NCBI GenBank assembly: GCA_003024175.1
Contig: MDYQ01000123.1
Coordinates: 19,225 to 83,224, forward strand
Reading direction: 5' to 3'
DNA length: 64,000 nt
Source of the DNA: Planoprotostelium fungivorum
Taxonomy: Eukaryota > Evosea > Variosea > Cavosteliida > Cavosteliaceae
Below are positions 1-10,996 of this stretch, one piece after another. Position numbers and translations under genes: made by a program. A model generated the notes under the pieces. That model saw only the letters and a list, made by a program, of their open reading frames with translations, was not told the DNA's origin and did not search any database. Numbering within the stretch: position 1 is the first letter of the stretch; every line of letters begins with the position of its first letter.

Positions 1-273
<273 letters not shown>

Positions 274-399
274 ATAGAATCTTGTGTCATAGTAGAGAGG
301 GAATCATTTCGTATGGAGTGATGATGAGTGAGATGATGGGATCGTCTGTCGATCCGTTCGGGATGCATGATGAAGAGATGTGTTGACTCTCTGTGTTTA
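274..399. other. Short convergent intergenic gap
   Basis: These 126 bases lie between the stop of the phosphatase (+) and the stop of the CASTOR-like gene (-). They must hold both 3' ends. No clear polyadenylation signal or other feature stands out. Confidence 0.5.
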
Positions 400-1646
400 T
401 TAACTCGTGATGTGAAATCCTGCGATCTTCAACATCTCCACTGCCTTCTCGTATTCTTGTCTCTTCACCATGAACCATCCTGTCTGGAACGAGCTCATGT
501 AATACATGGACATACTACCCAAAGGTGAAGCTAAAGCACTCACAACGCCTGTTTCGGTGAAGCCTGTGAGGGTGAGAAGATGTTGAACATGATGGGACGA
601 AGATCAGATCTTCAACGTGATGGTCGATGATGCACCTGCTTTCTGACACCTCTTAATGGGCACCCACTCTTCTTCTAATACAATTTCGAGATTTTTCTCT
701 GCGACATAAGACAGTGACGTTGCATCTAAGAGTAGTGAGACTTCATCGTCGCTCACAGTGAAGGACACAAATCGTCCCCTCCTGTCTAAAAGTGAGCTCT
801 CGTCTGTTCGATGAGAGTGATGAGATGAATTCACCCTTCTCCTCCATAAAATAACAGCTGAAGCAGATCAAGAGATGCACCTCGCAGCTGTTCTCCTTTC
901 ATGCAGGTGAAATGGATGAGCATGTCTGGAAAGGCCTGTAGAGTTCGAAAATGAGAAGGCAGCATGTTGCAGTGTGAATGAGGTGCCATGCTGCGATCGA
1001 GTGAGAAGATGGAAACGTGTCGATCGATCCACCTGTAATGGACCAACTTCGATGCAGCGGACGGGTCCTCATCCGCCCACAGGATGGGTAGATTGGCCTT
1101 TAGACACAACTTGGCGTTCTCGTAGTTGGCTTCCTCCACGAGAACCAGATCAGAGTTGAAGGTGGTTAAGAAATAGATGGGAATGCCTGCTCTTCCCAGA
1201 GGCGTTGCAATGTCGTTGACGAATCCTCTCCTGCAACCTGGATGTGATCGTTATGATTCATTTCGAAAATGTGAAGGTGATTGGACTTACCAGTCGGTGT
1301 GGATCCTTCAGTGAATTGTATGGCTCTCCAGCATGCGTCAGAGAAACTGACGAGGCCAGGCGGGAACTTGCGGGTGGCGGAATCGGGTAAGATGAGAGTA
1401 ATCTCATCGTTAGTTTCCGTGTACGACAGGAAAGTGTTCTCTCTGCATCATTTAGAGGATGATAATGTGATGATCTCACTCTCGATCGAAGAAGAAAACT
1501 TGTATGAGGGTGTGCAGAGCCGAAGGTATTTGATCTTTTCGAAGGCTGAACGTGCAATTAGCACTCAAAGGCCAACATTAGCAGCGACCTCACTTGACTA
1601 AACGCAGACGATGAGTCAGACCAGTCACAGTGGCAGAGAAATACAT
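400..1646 (-). CDS. CASTOR/GATSL-like ACT-domain protein (putative arginine sensor)
   Basis: Six exons join cleanly: start ATG at 1646, a 31-bp first intron ending near 1586, then about 1480-1586, 1291-1442, 835-1237, 636-781 and 400-563. The product of roughly 300 residues shows the alternating ACT architecture of vertebrate CASTOR proteins. It has an N-terminal TFSLRKDQIPSALHTLIQ strand-helix, a TETNDEITLIL strand, then CWRAIQFTEG and PIYFLTTFNSDLVLVEEANY. This pattern repeats in the second half as WIDRHVSIFSLDRS, GRFVSFTVSDDEVSLLLD and MYYMSSFQTGWFMVKRQEY. In animals CASTOR1 binds arginine and releases GATOR2 to activate TORC1; that role here is inference from architecture. Ligand-binding residues were not checked. 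A generic four-ACT protein is the alternative. Confidence 0.78.
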
Positions 1647-2064
1647 GGCTTTCCTCTGAGGTGTGGGAGAGTCTATCTGTATCATCCGATGTTGCTCTCA
1701 AATTACAAACACAGTTCCACGATTGTAATCTGTATCGAGGGCAAATGATTACGTAATCCATAGGAATGAAATCTCCATGAGTAATCCTCAACTACCATCA
1801 CACTGGCCGACTGATTGAACCAGCACCGTTGAGTTGTCACCACAAGTGACGACATCTGAATCGAACGCTGGCTCTGTGCATTGAAGTCTTCGATCTCAAT
1901 GCGAGACGCTGATGTAACTCGTCCAACTGGTTTCGAATGGCCCATTGCAAGAACGGTCGGACGCCCACGGTTACAAGAGCACAATCTTACTTCGACCTCA
2001 ATCGCTTCTGTCTTTGTCTTTCACCGCATCATGCGATCGCGTCGGTCCCTTGCAAAACAGATTT
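1647..2064. other. Intergenic region upstream of the CASTOR-like gene
   Basis: About 420 bases between the start of the CASTOR-like gene and the stop of the large minus-strand gene. It should hold the promoter of the former. Frames of up to about 90 codons occur here, but none shows a recognisable domain or consistent splice sites, and I see no repeat. Confidence 0.4.
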
Positions 2065-2900
2065 TTATAGATATTCTACCACGCTCCACTCGGAGGCCAG
2101 TTTCTTGTGAGAGAACAGCAGATTGAAGGCCTGAGGGTGGAGATCTCCCTTCGGTCCATACACCGGCAGGTCCACCAGCTGTCTGTCTACACACCACGTC
2201 ATGAAGCCAGGCTCATCAGCGCCGAATCCTCCAAAGAAAGTCTCCGCATCCTTTTCGTGCCAGCCGGGATTATTTCCCTGCATTCCCTGTCGAATTTCAG
2301 TCATTTACAACGTTGTAGACGATCGATCACCTTGGATACGTTGACAGGGATCCAGCCGACTGTGGGACTAAAGAATTGAGCCTGTGTGTGGAATTTGTCG
2401 TCTTCTGTGTCGGGGTTGGAACCAGAATGCCACTTCAGGGTCTCGCCGGGAATTTTCGGCTGAGATTTCCTGCCGTACATGACGCGGCAGGGGATGGAGC
2501 TGTTACGTAACACGGCGGCGAAAACCTGAAGGGAATGAGTGTCGTTGCACGATGGTGATCATGATCAACAACATGATGATCACAATCATGATGACATCGC
2601 GATCACGATGATGATCATGATGGTGCATGTCACGGTGATGAAAGATCTCACCTTTGACATTGCCGTGCTGTCACCCTTCATGGCTCGAACGATCTCCGTT
2701 ACCCTTCCCTCCGCCGGAGAAACGAACGAAAACTCCCTCGCCATCGTATTGTACACTCTGTGTGCGAATTGAATGTCCGTCTCTTTGTTTCCGAAAACAC
2801 CGATGAGAAGACTGTGACGGGCCAGCCAGTCTTGGAAGAACTTTTCCCTGAATTTTCTTCAACTCCGGTGACACCCCTCCTCTCACTTGAAATTGAGTTC
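2065..2900 (-). other. Transglutaminase-like domain with degenerate catalytic triad
   Basis: Exons read KKFREKFFQDWLARHSLLIG, then FVSPAEGRVTEIVRAMKGDS, VFAAVLRNSSIPCRVMYG and HTQAQFFSPTVGWIPVN. This is the layout of transglutaminase/PNGase/CYK3-type domains: GxC...ALLRxxGIPARxVxG, then HxW...GWxPxD. The Cys position is Ser (MKGDSTAMSK), His is kept, and the Asp position is Asn (WIPVN). The residue pattern predicts a non-catalytic fold, as in CYK3-like proteins. It sits at the C-terminus of the large gene. Confidence 0.72.
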
Positions 2901-5900
2901 TCCGGTAGATTTCATCGAATTCTTCCTCTCCACGGGTGTGATGCCGACATTTTCCGTGTTGGCAAACGTCTCACCGATGTAGAGAGGTTTCAAGCACACA
3001 CTGCGAATGCTGGCGTGCCTGTCTCTCCGTCAATTTTCCGCGAAATCTACCGGAAATTTCACCATTCTGCCTCGACGGTACCTCTCTTCTCTCCTAGAGG
3101 TAGAGAGATGACGGCTGCGTTTCTGTGAGGTAAGATGAAGCCGTTGGGCTTGTAGACGAGAGAGGAGGGTGAGATGGTTTGGAAGGCCAATTCCGTGGGG
3201 ATCATGATGGCGGCGTAAAAATGTTCCATGTTTGGAATGTTTTTCTTCGATAGAGCTTGTTTTTCGTCCTTCTTTTTCCTGAAGTTTTTCAGAAATTTAT
3301 TTTTATCCTTGAAATTCGAAATGGAATGAAATTTCACGATTTCAAAAGTGAAAAAAATTATGGCGAGTTGTAGATCGAATTCCTCACCTGTACACAGACA
3401 GAGGCTCCAACTGCCCCGTAGAATATTCCACGAAGAGTTCTTCCGACAATAAATCACCCGTCCTATCTAACAGAGATACCAACGGAATTCCGTCTTGCTT
3501 CTGCAGCCAGTACTGTCTCACGTACCCTTCTGGGTGTGCCGTTCGCGTCGATTCACTCGTGTTCACCTCCGAAAAAATCGAATACGTTTTACCATCTCCC
3601 GTCGTAACCTGTCAGACTTGTCAGCGTACGTAAAATTACGTCACGGAAATTTCACGGAAATTTCGTGGGTGAGGGGTAGGAGATGGTGGGGGGCTCACCT
3701 TCAGGGTTGGCTTCTTCTCTTTGTACTCGAATGATTCTTTTGTGAAGCATCTGTACTTCTTATCTCTCATCACGGTGAAACCTAATGGGACGCTGCCGTC
3801 GAGCGTGGCTTCGTCTTCTTCTCTGCCGCTGTAGATCTGCTTTATTGTCAATCTACAACTTTGTGGATATCGTACAGTCGATTGTGTGTGTGTATTTTTT
3901 ATCTATATTATCATAATGTATCTTTTATCGATATTATTATCAAATATAAATTTTATATTCTCATTATCATCATCATATCATGTTATATTCCTCGCAGACA
4001 ATGTATAAAAACAATAAACCAGAATAAAATGAAGTCACCTCTCGAATGGTTCCATCGTGAGCTACGACTCTCTTTGGTGCCGAAACGACAAACTTCTGTC
4101 TCTCTCCCGCCTCTTGCCACAAGAATTCGTTCAACTGTGAGAATTCCAACCCCACAATCTGATTGTACGACAACCTGCACGACGATCAATCCACGGCTCG
4201 TTGTAGACGGTCGACCCACCATAATTTGGCTTGATGTCTCTCGTTGTCAAAGTACAGAGGGAAGTAGACGATGTGAATGTTTCCAGCCTGTTCAATCACC
4301 GTGACCGTACAATACCACATGCCAGATAACGATGCGTAATATCTAGACAGGTCTCTCAATTTGTCCGCAGGCACGACCTGTCACAGCGTCAATTTCCATC
4401 GAAATCTCCCGGATGAACGAAATCCCGATGAAATTCCACCTCTCTCAGGGCAGAACCGAGCAGATTCGCAGCTTCTTCAAATTCCCGCGATACCAACATG
4501 CGATAGATGAAATTGACTGCGAGGAGCACCTCCGCAGTCGCAGAATTGAGATGATCCGCGGGAGGGTAAGGCTGACCGTTTTGAGAATAGTTGACCTTGT
4601 TCCACGGCCTGACTTCTTCTTCTCTTCTCTGTTGAGGAGACATCGGCATGGACATATCACTCATGGTACCCGTGCGGGAGGAATCTCGCGGAGAATTCAA
4701 GACCGGAGCGGGCTGTACGTACGTAAATCACAGAAATTTCATGGTGAACACGAATTTTCGTGGAATTTTCGACGAGATCTCACCAAGTCGTCGACCACGG
4801 GTGGCGGTGGCGGGAGATATTCCTCCGAAATTTCTTCCTCTTCCACCGGAGGTGGTGGAGGTGCACTCATGGTCTCCACGGGCAACGGTGCCGTTAAGAC
4901 TTCGTTAGACAAGCTGGGAGGTGTGACCAGAGCAGCGGGTGGTAATATCTCTGAGGGGATGACATTTGGTAACATGGGAGGGGTGAAGAGAGAAGGTGGC
5001 TCGTCCATGGATACGTTGATGGTTGGAATCAAATCTTGGCGCGTTGTAGATACGATGGGGGGTGGAGCGGATATCGAAGTGAGGGGAGCCACGGGTTTCT
5101 CGGGCGTCGTCGGGGCGGCGTCTTTTTCTGCGAAAAATCAATCTACAACGGTGTAGATGAAATCGATTTACCCTTTCTGGTGAAGAGGGAGAGTCTCTTC
5201 TTCTTCTTCTTCTCCTTCTCCTTCTCTTCCGGTGCATCTGTGTCGATGAGAGTTCCCGAGGAAGGCTCTGCAAAGGACACGCCGTGGCTGCTGTTTGTCG
5301 TTTTGGCGGGAACGGGGGGTGGAGAGGATTGGCTGTTACTGGGTGAAAAGTCGTAATCATCATCCAGCAGGGAGCTTGCAGACTGCTGCAGGGGTGAAGA
5401 CACGAAGCCATCTAAACCTTCAGCCTGGGTCACACTGTACAGTGTCAGATGAGATGTGGCGGGAAATGTCTCACGTGGGTTTCGGTGGGGGTGGTGGTGG
5501 CTTGGATGGTACGGCCGGTGGAGCTCCCATGGGAACCGTGTATGGTGCACCGTAGGGGGTAGGGGGTAAGGGGTGAGAGGGGGTGGGAGGGAGGGGGTGA
5601 GAGGGGGTGGGAGGTAAGGGATGTGCTGGTACAGCCGGTAGTCCCATGGGAACGGGGGGTAGACCTGTGTGGTTTAAGGTTTTGTCGTACGGACATTTCC
5701 GCGAGTTTTCTCACCCTTAGAGGGTAGTGGTGGAGCGGATTTCGACGGCAGCGCGGGTGGTCTGGATGTCTGAGGAGACATTGGCTGTGCGTAAGAGCTC
5801 GATGAATAAGAAGAGTCCGAATTGGATACGTATGGTGATGACGTGGCACCGTACGACACGGTGGGGGCGTAATCCTGCGTACTCGGTTCGTAGAACGAAT

Positions 5901-8900
5901 TTCCCCTGGGCCTATCGGCAAAATCCGGTAATTGCTGAGTTACGCGTTATTACGCACGTCTACAACGCTCCCCACCTTGGGTATCTCGTAGCCCTTTAGA
6001 AAACCGGTGATGAGATGCATGGCGATGATGTACTCTTCTTCATTCAAATGTGCGTCACCGTCTCGATCTGAAAGTGTCCAAATGGTAGCCAAATTTGCCT
6101 TTGGTACGTTGCAGGCCAAGAAATATTTTCTCGCCTCGCCTCCCGTCATGAGACCTGATGACGTCAGTCCATCTACAATGAGACATATCGAAACTTCGGC
6201 GGAAGATTCTCACCCGTTCGGCCCGTTTCGGTGCTCCTGAAGTCTTCGGAGAAAATTTCTCTCTCGCTGGAAGATAAAACTTCCATTCCCTCGAAATCAA
6301 CCGAATTGACACTGTCCAATGGATTGAAGTTGAGATCGCTCACGTTGGCCTGAGACGGAGTCAGTATGATGTCACACATGATATCATATGTGAATGACGT
6401 AATGTGACATGTACCGATTGGGGTGCGGGTGCGGGTTTACTGGGTAGGATGGGTGCCGCGTTGTAGACGGACGACGGCTCCATCGCCTGCGGCTCGTTTT
6501 TGGCGGGAAGGACAGGCGCGGATTTCGTGGGAAGCGCAGGCGCAGAAGTAAGGGGTACGGCGGGGGTGGGTTTAGAGGGTAGAGGAGGCTGCACGCTGTC
6601 CGTTGTAGATGGCTGAGTCTGGGGCTGCAGAAATTTCTCGAAAGGGTCCTTCTCTGGTACCGCCGTGAGAGAATATTCCCAGAAATTTCTCACCTATTTT
6701 TGGCATCTGAGGCAGAGGCTTGTAGCTGGCCGGTGGTTCCCTCTGTGCCTGTTCTGCGGAACCGAGTCAACGTCAAATTTCCGCGAGATTTCGATACTAC
6801 CTGTCTCGATGATGGCGCGATCGAGTGGGGACCTCTCGCACATGGGACAAGTCTGACCTTGACCTAAGATATCGTTGTTGTAGATCGATTGACACAATCT
6901 ACATCTCAGATAATGATTCCGATGGATGGGCTTGAACGTCTGATGGGGTTACTTTTCGTGAAATATTCCATCTACAACGCACCTTGCTGCAGAACAATAA
7001 TTTCTGCTGACATTTCTTGCACTCGAGGTCACCGTAGTCGGCCTGGACCAAACATTTGGGACAATTGGACAGGGTGGGATACTGATTCTTGTTTCCAGCC
7101 TCACTACACTGTTGTAGTTTGGCTTCCAATTGCGGTTGATCCACCAATTTCAGTGGCAAAAGCGTCTGAGTCGTTGAATTTTCGTCGAATTTTTTCCCAC
7201 CCACCTGAATCAATCTGGCGGCAACACCGTAATTCCTAGCCTCCATGTTCTTATTGATGGCCATACGTGTGCAGATCAACTTGTGTTTACTCTGCACGGG
7301 TAAATCGGCTAATATTCGGGTCAACAGGGCCCCTTTGACCATATCCCTCTCTGATTGTTTTATATCGATGAGAATCTGCAGGAGCAATTTGTAGTTGGCG
7401 CAGATGCGATATTCTTTCTGATGCGCGCTATCATCGTTCTGTATACCTGATGACGTCAGATGACGTCATCACCAATGACATCATCGTGTGATATCTCACC
7501 GAGGGTGTCCATCGCGTCTTGTACGTCCCGCAATGCGTCGGAAAATTGTCCCTTCTCTAATTTTCCGAAGGCACTGGTCATGCTGGCGCTGGCGTCGACA
7601 CCATATGTCGACACGGGCCGACTACGAGGTCCCACTGGAGCAGCCGTGGGCGGCGGTGAGACGCGGCCGAAACCTGCCGCTCGGTTACGCCGGATGAACG
7701 GATGAATGGAGAAACGATTTACCCGTGGAGGATCTGGCTGGTAAGGGTGACATCGACACAGGTGTGTCTTTATCGTCCTCGTGGGCGCTGGCGGGAAAAG
7801 ACAAACGGCTGCCGCTGGGACCCTCAGTATCACTACCGGGCGCAGAGCGAGGGAGGGAACTGAAATTTCGTTGAGAATTGGAGGAAATTGGGACTCACCC
7901 CTTGGTACGGAAGGAACCCTCGTTGTCCGAGTCCGAATTGGACGGTTTTCCCGCCAAAGAATTGAAGGTGGGCATGGGTTTGTAAGATGAGCTGGAGCGG
8001 CTGACTGGTTGAGGTGCCTGCTCCTTCTATCATTTTTCGTTCTTTTTCTTCATCTCCATCTCTTTTCTACTCCTTTTTCTACTTTGAAGAAAGATTTTCG
8101 TGTTTTTAAAAGAGTCTTTTTTTCGTGAAGACATACATGATGCGGAGTGTGATGTGATGTGAGTGAAGACATGATGTTGTAATGTGATGACATTTCACCT
8201 GAGTAGAAGTCGTGCCTAATGACTGTGTCTTTACTGGCGGTGCAAACTGGTTCGCTGTGGATGGCATGGGCTGCAAGGGCTGGTGCGTGGGTTGCACTTG
8301 CGCGGGCGGAAAATTCGGCTGAAAGTTCTGCGATTGTGGAGGCGGGAAACTGGCAAAGTTGGCCTGGGGTGGCTGGCTCACGGGTGCGGGTCCATTCGAT
8401 GGAAATGAAGTCGGGAAGAGATTGGTCGGCATCGGGTTCAGAGTTCTTCCCGCAGACGGTTGTGCGTTTCCACCATGAAAGGATGTGGGAAACGCTGCGA
8501 AATGCATCGTCATGTAATGATTCAACATGTCAGATTACGACGTACCATTTTGTGGCGGGTAAGATGGTTGAGAGGGATAACCTTGAGGAGGATAGCCCTG
8601 TTGAGGAGCGTGGAAGGACTGTTGTTGTGGGGGAAAATGACCCGGTGGGAAATTCTGTTGCTGTGGGAAGGACGATTGGGGTGGATAACCTTGTTGTGCG
8701 TATCCCTGATTCATTCCACCATACTGACCCTGTTGCGGAGGAAATGCATTACCTACATTCTGTGATTGGGGCTGATTCACGGGTGAGAAATCATCTTCCA
8801 TCATTGTCACTCACTCTTTGTTGTGGCACGACTGAAGAAGGTTGAGAGACGAGCTCACTGAGATTCACATTGTAATTTGCGGATGGCTTCGGTTTTGGTG

Positions 8901-8970
8901 GTGGCTGTTGAGGTTGAGGTTGGTAAAATCCTCCTCCAAAGTTCCCTTGCGGGTCGAAGGGGTCGTTCAT
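2065..8970 (-). CDS. Large multidomain protein: P/Q-rich, coatomer-like helices, zinc ribbon, EH domain, transglutaminase-like domain
   Basis: Exons can be joined in frame from ATG 8970 (starts MNDPFDPQGNF) to TAA 2065-2067, roughly 1,600 residues, with introns of 30-70 bp. Domains in order: a Gln/Pro/Asn-rich tail with NPF/DPF-like motifs (8970-7900); an alpha-helical region (7700-7200, e.g. FGKLEKGQFSDALRDVQDAM, then KHKLICTRMAINKNMEARNY) resembling the coatomer alpha C-terminus; paired CxxC zinc ribbons (7080-6850, NCPKC, CKKC, CRLC, CPMC); proline-rich repeats; an EH domain (6260-5990, EARKYFLACNVPKANLATIW, EF-hand DRDGDAHLNEEEY, AMHLI); more proline-rich sequence; then a transglutaminase-like domain (2900-2070). 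The early part suggests an endocytic scaffold like Pan1, AtEH or Eps15. The last domain has Ser in the Cys position. Two or three adjacent genes wrongly joined is the main alternative. Confidence 0.6.
2303..2320. repeat. Intronic palindrome, TACAACGTTGTA core
   Basis: atttacaacgttgtagac lies inside an intron of the large minus-strand gene, between exons encoding NVSK and GMQGNNPGWH. It is one of the near-perfect members of the family. Confidence 0.88.
5141..5158. repeat. Intronic palindrome, one mismatch
   Basis: atctacaacggtgtagat lies in a 44-bp intron of the large minus-strand gene (after SLFTRK). The two 8-base arms pair but for one position. Confidence 0.88.
5990..6260 (-). other. EH domain segment of the large gene
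   Basis: After a splice at about 6170, the frame reads GLMTGGEARKYFLACNVPKA, followed by LATIWTLSDRDGDAHLNEEE and YIIAMHLITGFLKGYEIP. This carries the hallmarks of an Eps15-homology domain: the Trp of the NPF-binding pocket, a canonical EF-hand loop (D-D-D-H-E spacing) and the AMHLI end. EH domains bind NPF motifs in endocytic proteins. The gene's own N-terminus and linkers contain NPF/DPF-like motifs (FNPLDS, NDPFDP, KDPFEKF). Confidence 0.9.
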
Positions 8971-9376
8971 CTCTGCCCTCTTGGTCTTGAGTGTCCTGTG
9001 GAGTCAGAGTCCGCTCTGTAGACAGAGATAATATCGAATTTCACCCAAATTCACATCTTTGATACACGGTGTCAGAACCCGAGCATGATGAGAGGGGAAG
9101 ACGTAGAAGAGAGGACGATGCATACATTGTCTCAGAGATGCAAAGTATAGACGGATAGTGTAAGATACGTGGGAAAAACACCACCAACTGAATGAAAACA
9201 CCACTGTTGACGGCATCATGAGAAGAAGACTTCTGAGATCCATGGATTTCACATTAATCGTGAAGGTGAGGCACATTTGACGGTCACAGCGTAACATCGT
9301 GGCGAAAAATGCCCAACACGTTGTAGATGTATCGCAGTTTGTGACGTAATGCAGTACATCACAAGCTCGATCAAAC
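8971..9376. promoter_or_regulatory. Divergent intergenic region
   Basis: About 400 bases between two start codons that point away from each other: the large minus-strand gene and the MYND gene. It should hold both promoters. A half-site, cgttgtagatg, lies near 9320. I see no TATA-like element I would trust. Confidence 0.4.
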
Positions 9377-10782
9377 ATGACGACAGCCATCAAGTGGGAA
9401 TCTGTAGAAGACAGCGACGATGAGAAAGTTTCCGAAGCGGACGAGCCAGTGGACTATGGGAGTTTGTTTATGAGGTGATGTTCGATTCACCTGTTGTAAC
9501 TTCCACTCAAAAATATGGATAGAGCTCAACAATTCGCTTTATCAACGGGACCACGACCCGAAGTTGTGAAGAAGACAAAAGAGATGACAAAGAGGCTGGT
9601 TTCTGCCGGACCATTCATCTCGAAGAGCTACATCATCAAGATCTATCTGACGAACATCAAACCTCTCATTTATAGAAGACTCAGAGTGCCTGGAAGCTTG
9701 ACGCTGCACTCATTCCACGACAAAGTAAGATGTCCATCTGTGAAACGTAAATGGGTGAATAACTTTCTCGGCAGGTCATTGCACCAGCAATGGGATGGTG
9801 TAGAAACTATCACGCCTACTATTTCAAAGGTGATCCAGCCTCCATACATGATGATCATCAGTCCATCTCTTAATCATCGACAGAACTACCGGATCAAAGC
9901 AAAGACAGCAACACGGTGGGTGTTGTCTTCGGTCCTGTCGATTCGGGCGCCATCGACATGATGCATCGTGGCATCCATGGCGTCGAGCTGGTGGACGATC
10001 GCGCATACAAGATCGGAGAGGTACGTCTCGTCCTTCTTCACCGTTTCCCGCCCGAAATTGGAAATTGAAACATGTACCAGTTTCTCCAAAAAGTTGGCGA
10101 CAAGCTGAGGTACAACTATGATCTGGGAGATCAATTCAGACACAAGATCGTAGTCGAACAAGTCATCGATCAGCCATCGAGTGATGAAGCGAACACGGTG
10201 GAAGTACTCGACGGTTGGGGTGCTTGCCCTCCCGAGGATGGTCGTACGTAACTCGAAATCTCCACGAAATCTCCACGACATATCCCATCTATACACGCTT
10301 CACGATGACTCACCCTCTCAGATGGTAATCACTCTTACGTAGATGACCTCATTCAACTCACCACGGGAACCTCTAAGAAGAAGAGAGAGCTGCTCGACCG
10401 CATGTCAAACTCTTCCAACTACCGTGGAGAAGCATTCGACCCCTCTTCCTTCTCTCTCAAAGCCTGCCAACGCCGCGTCATGCTTGCCCTGCAATCGAAG
10501 ACGAGTGCAAACGACGCCAGCAATCTGGCCACCTTCGACGTCAGATCGGGCAGAGTTTTTGGCGGGAAATTTGAAAATACGGTCAATTTGGGGGAGAAGA
10601 CGACAGATTGTCCCGTGTGTCGACAGCCATCGACACAGAAGTGTTCGCGTTGTAAAGTGGTGTATTATTGTGGTAGGGAGCACCAGAAGGAACATTGGAA
10701 GGAACACAAGAAGACGTGCAGTAAGGAGGTTACGATGGAGGAAGAGCCGCAGAAGATGCTGCCGGGGGGAATGTCTAGATAA
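9377..10782 (+). CDS. pRiA4b ORF3-like domain plus C-terminal MYND zinc finger
   Basis: Exons from ATG 9377 (MTTAIKWESVEDSDDEK, acidic) continue at 9523 and splice at about 9723, 10020, 10240 and 10320 to the stop at 10782. The middle reads IKIYLTNIKPLIYRRLRVPG, then YNYDLGDQFRHKIVVEQVI and LDGWGACPPEDG. These match the pRiA4b ORF3-like family (plasmid and IS1096-linked), whose hallmark is YDFGDxWxHxIxxE followed by GxxACPPED. The C-terminus CPVCRQPSTQKCSRCKVVYY...CGREHQKEHWKEHKKTC is a complete MYND finger, a protein-binding module. This pair occurs in other amoebae and algae. Function unknown; probably a protein-interaction factor rather than a transposition protein. Confidence 0.85.
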
Positions 10783-10996
10783 ACGGATGGATGATGATTG
10801 AAATGAGACGATGGAAGATTGGAATGAGATGATAGAGGATGAGTGGTGTGAAGGATCGTTGGATGATGAATGTCTCACCCGGTGTTCAAATGTATGTCAA
10901 CAGAGCATCGAGATGAGAAGGAAGAGTCGCCCCTGTCGATTGACAGTGTCGGGATGTCACACGTCTCAGAGCTGTTGAATTCATTTTTTTTCGAGA

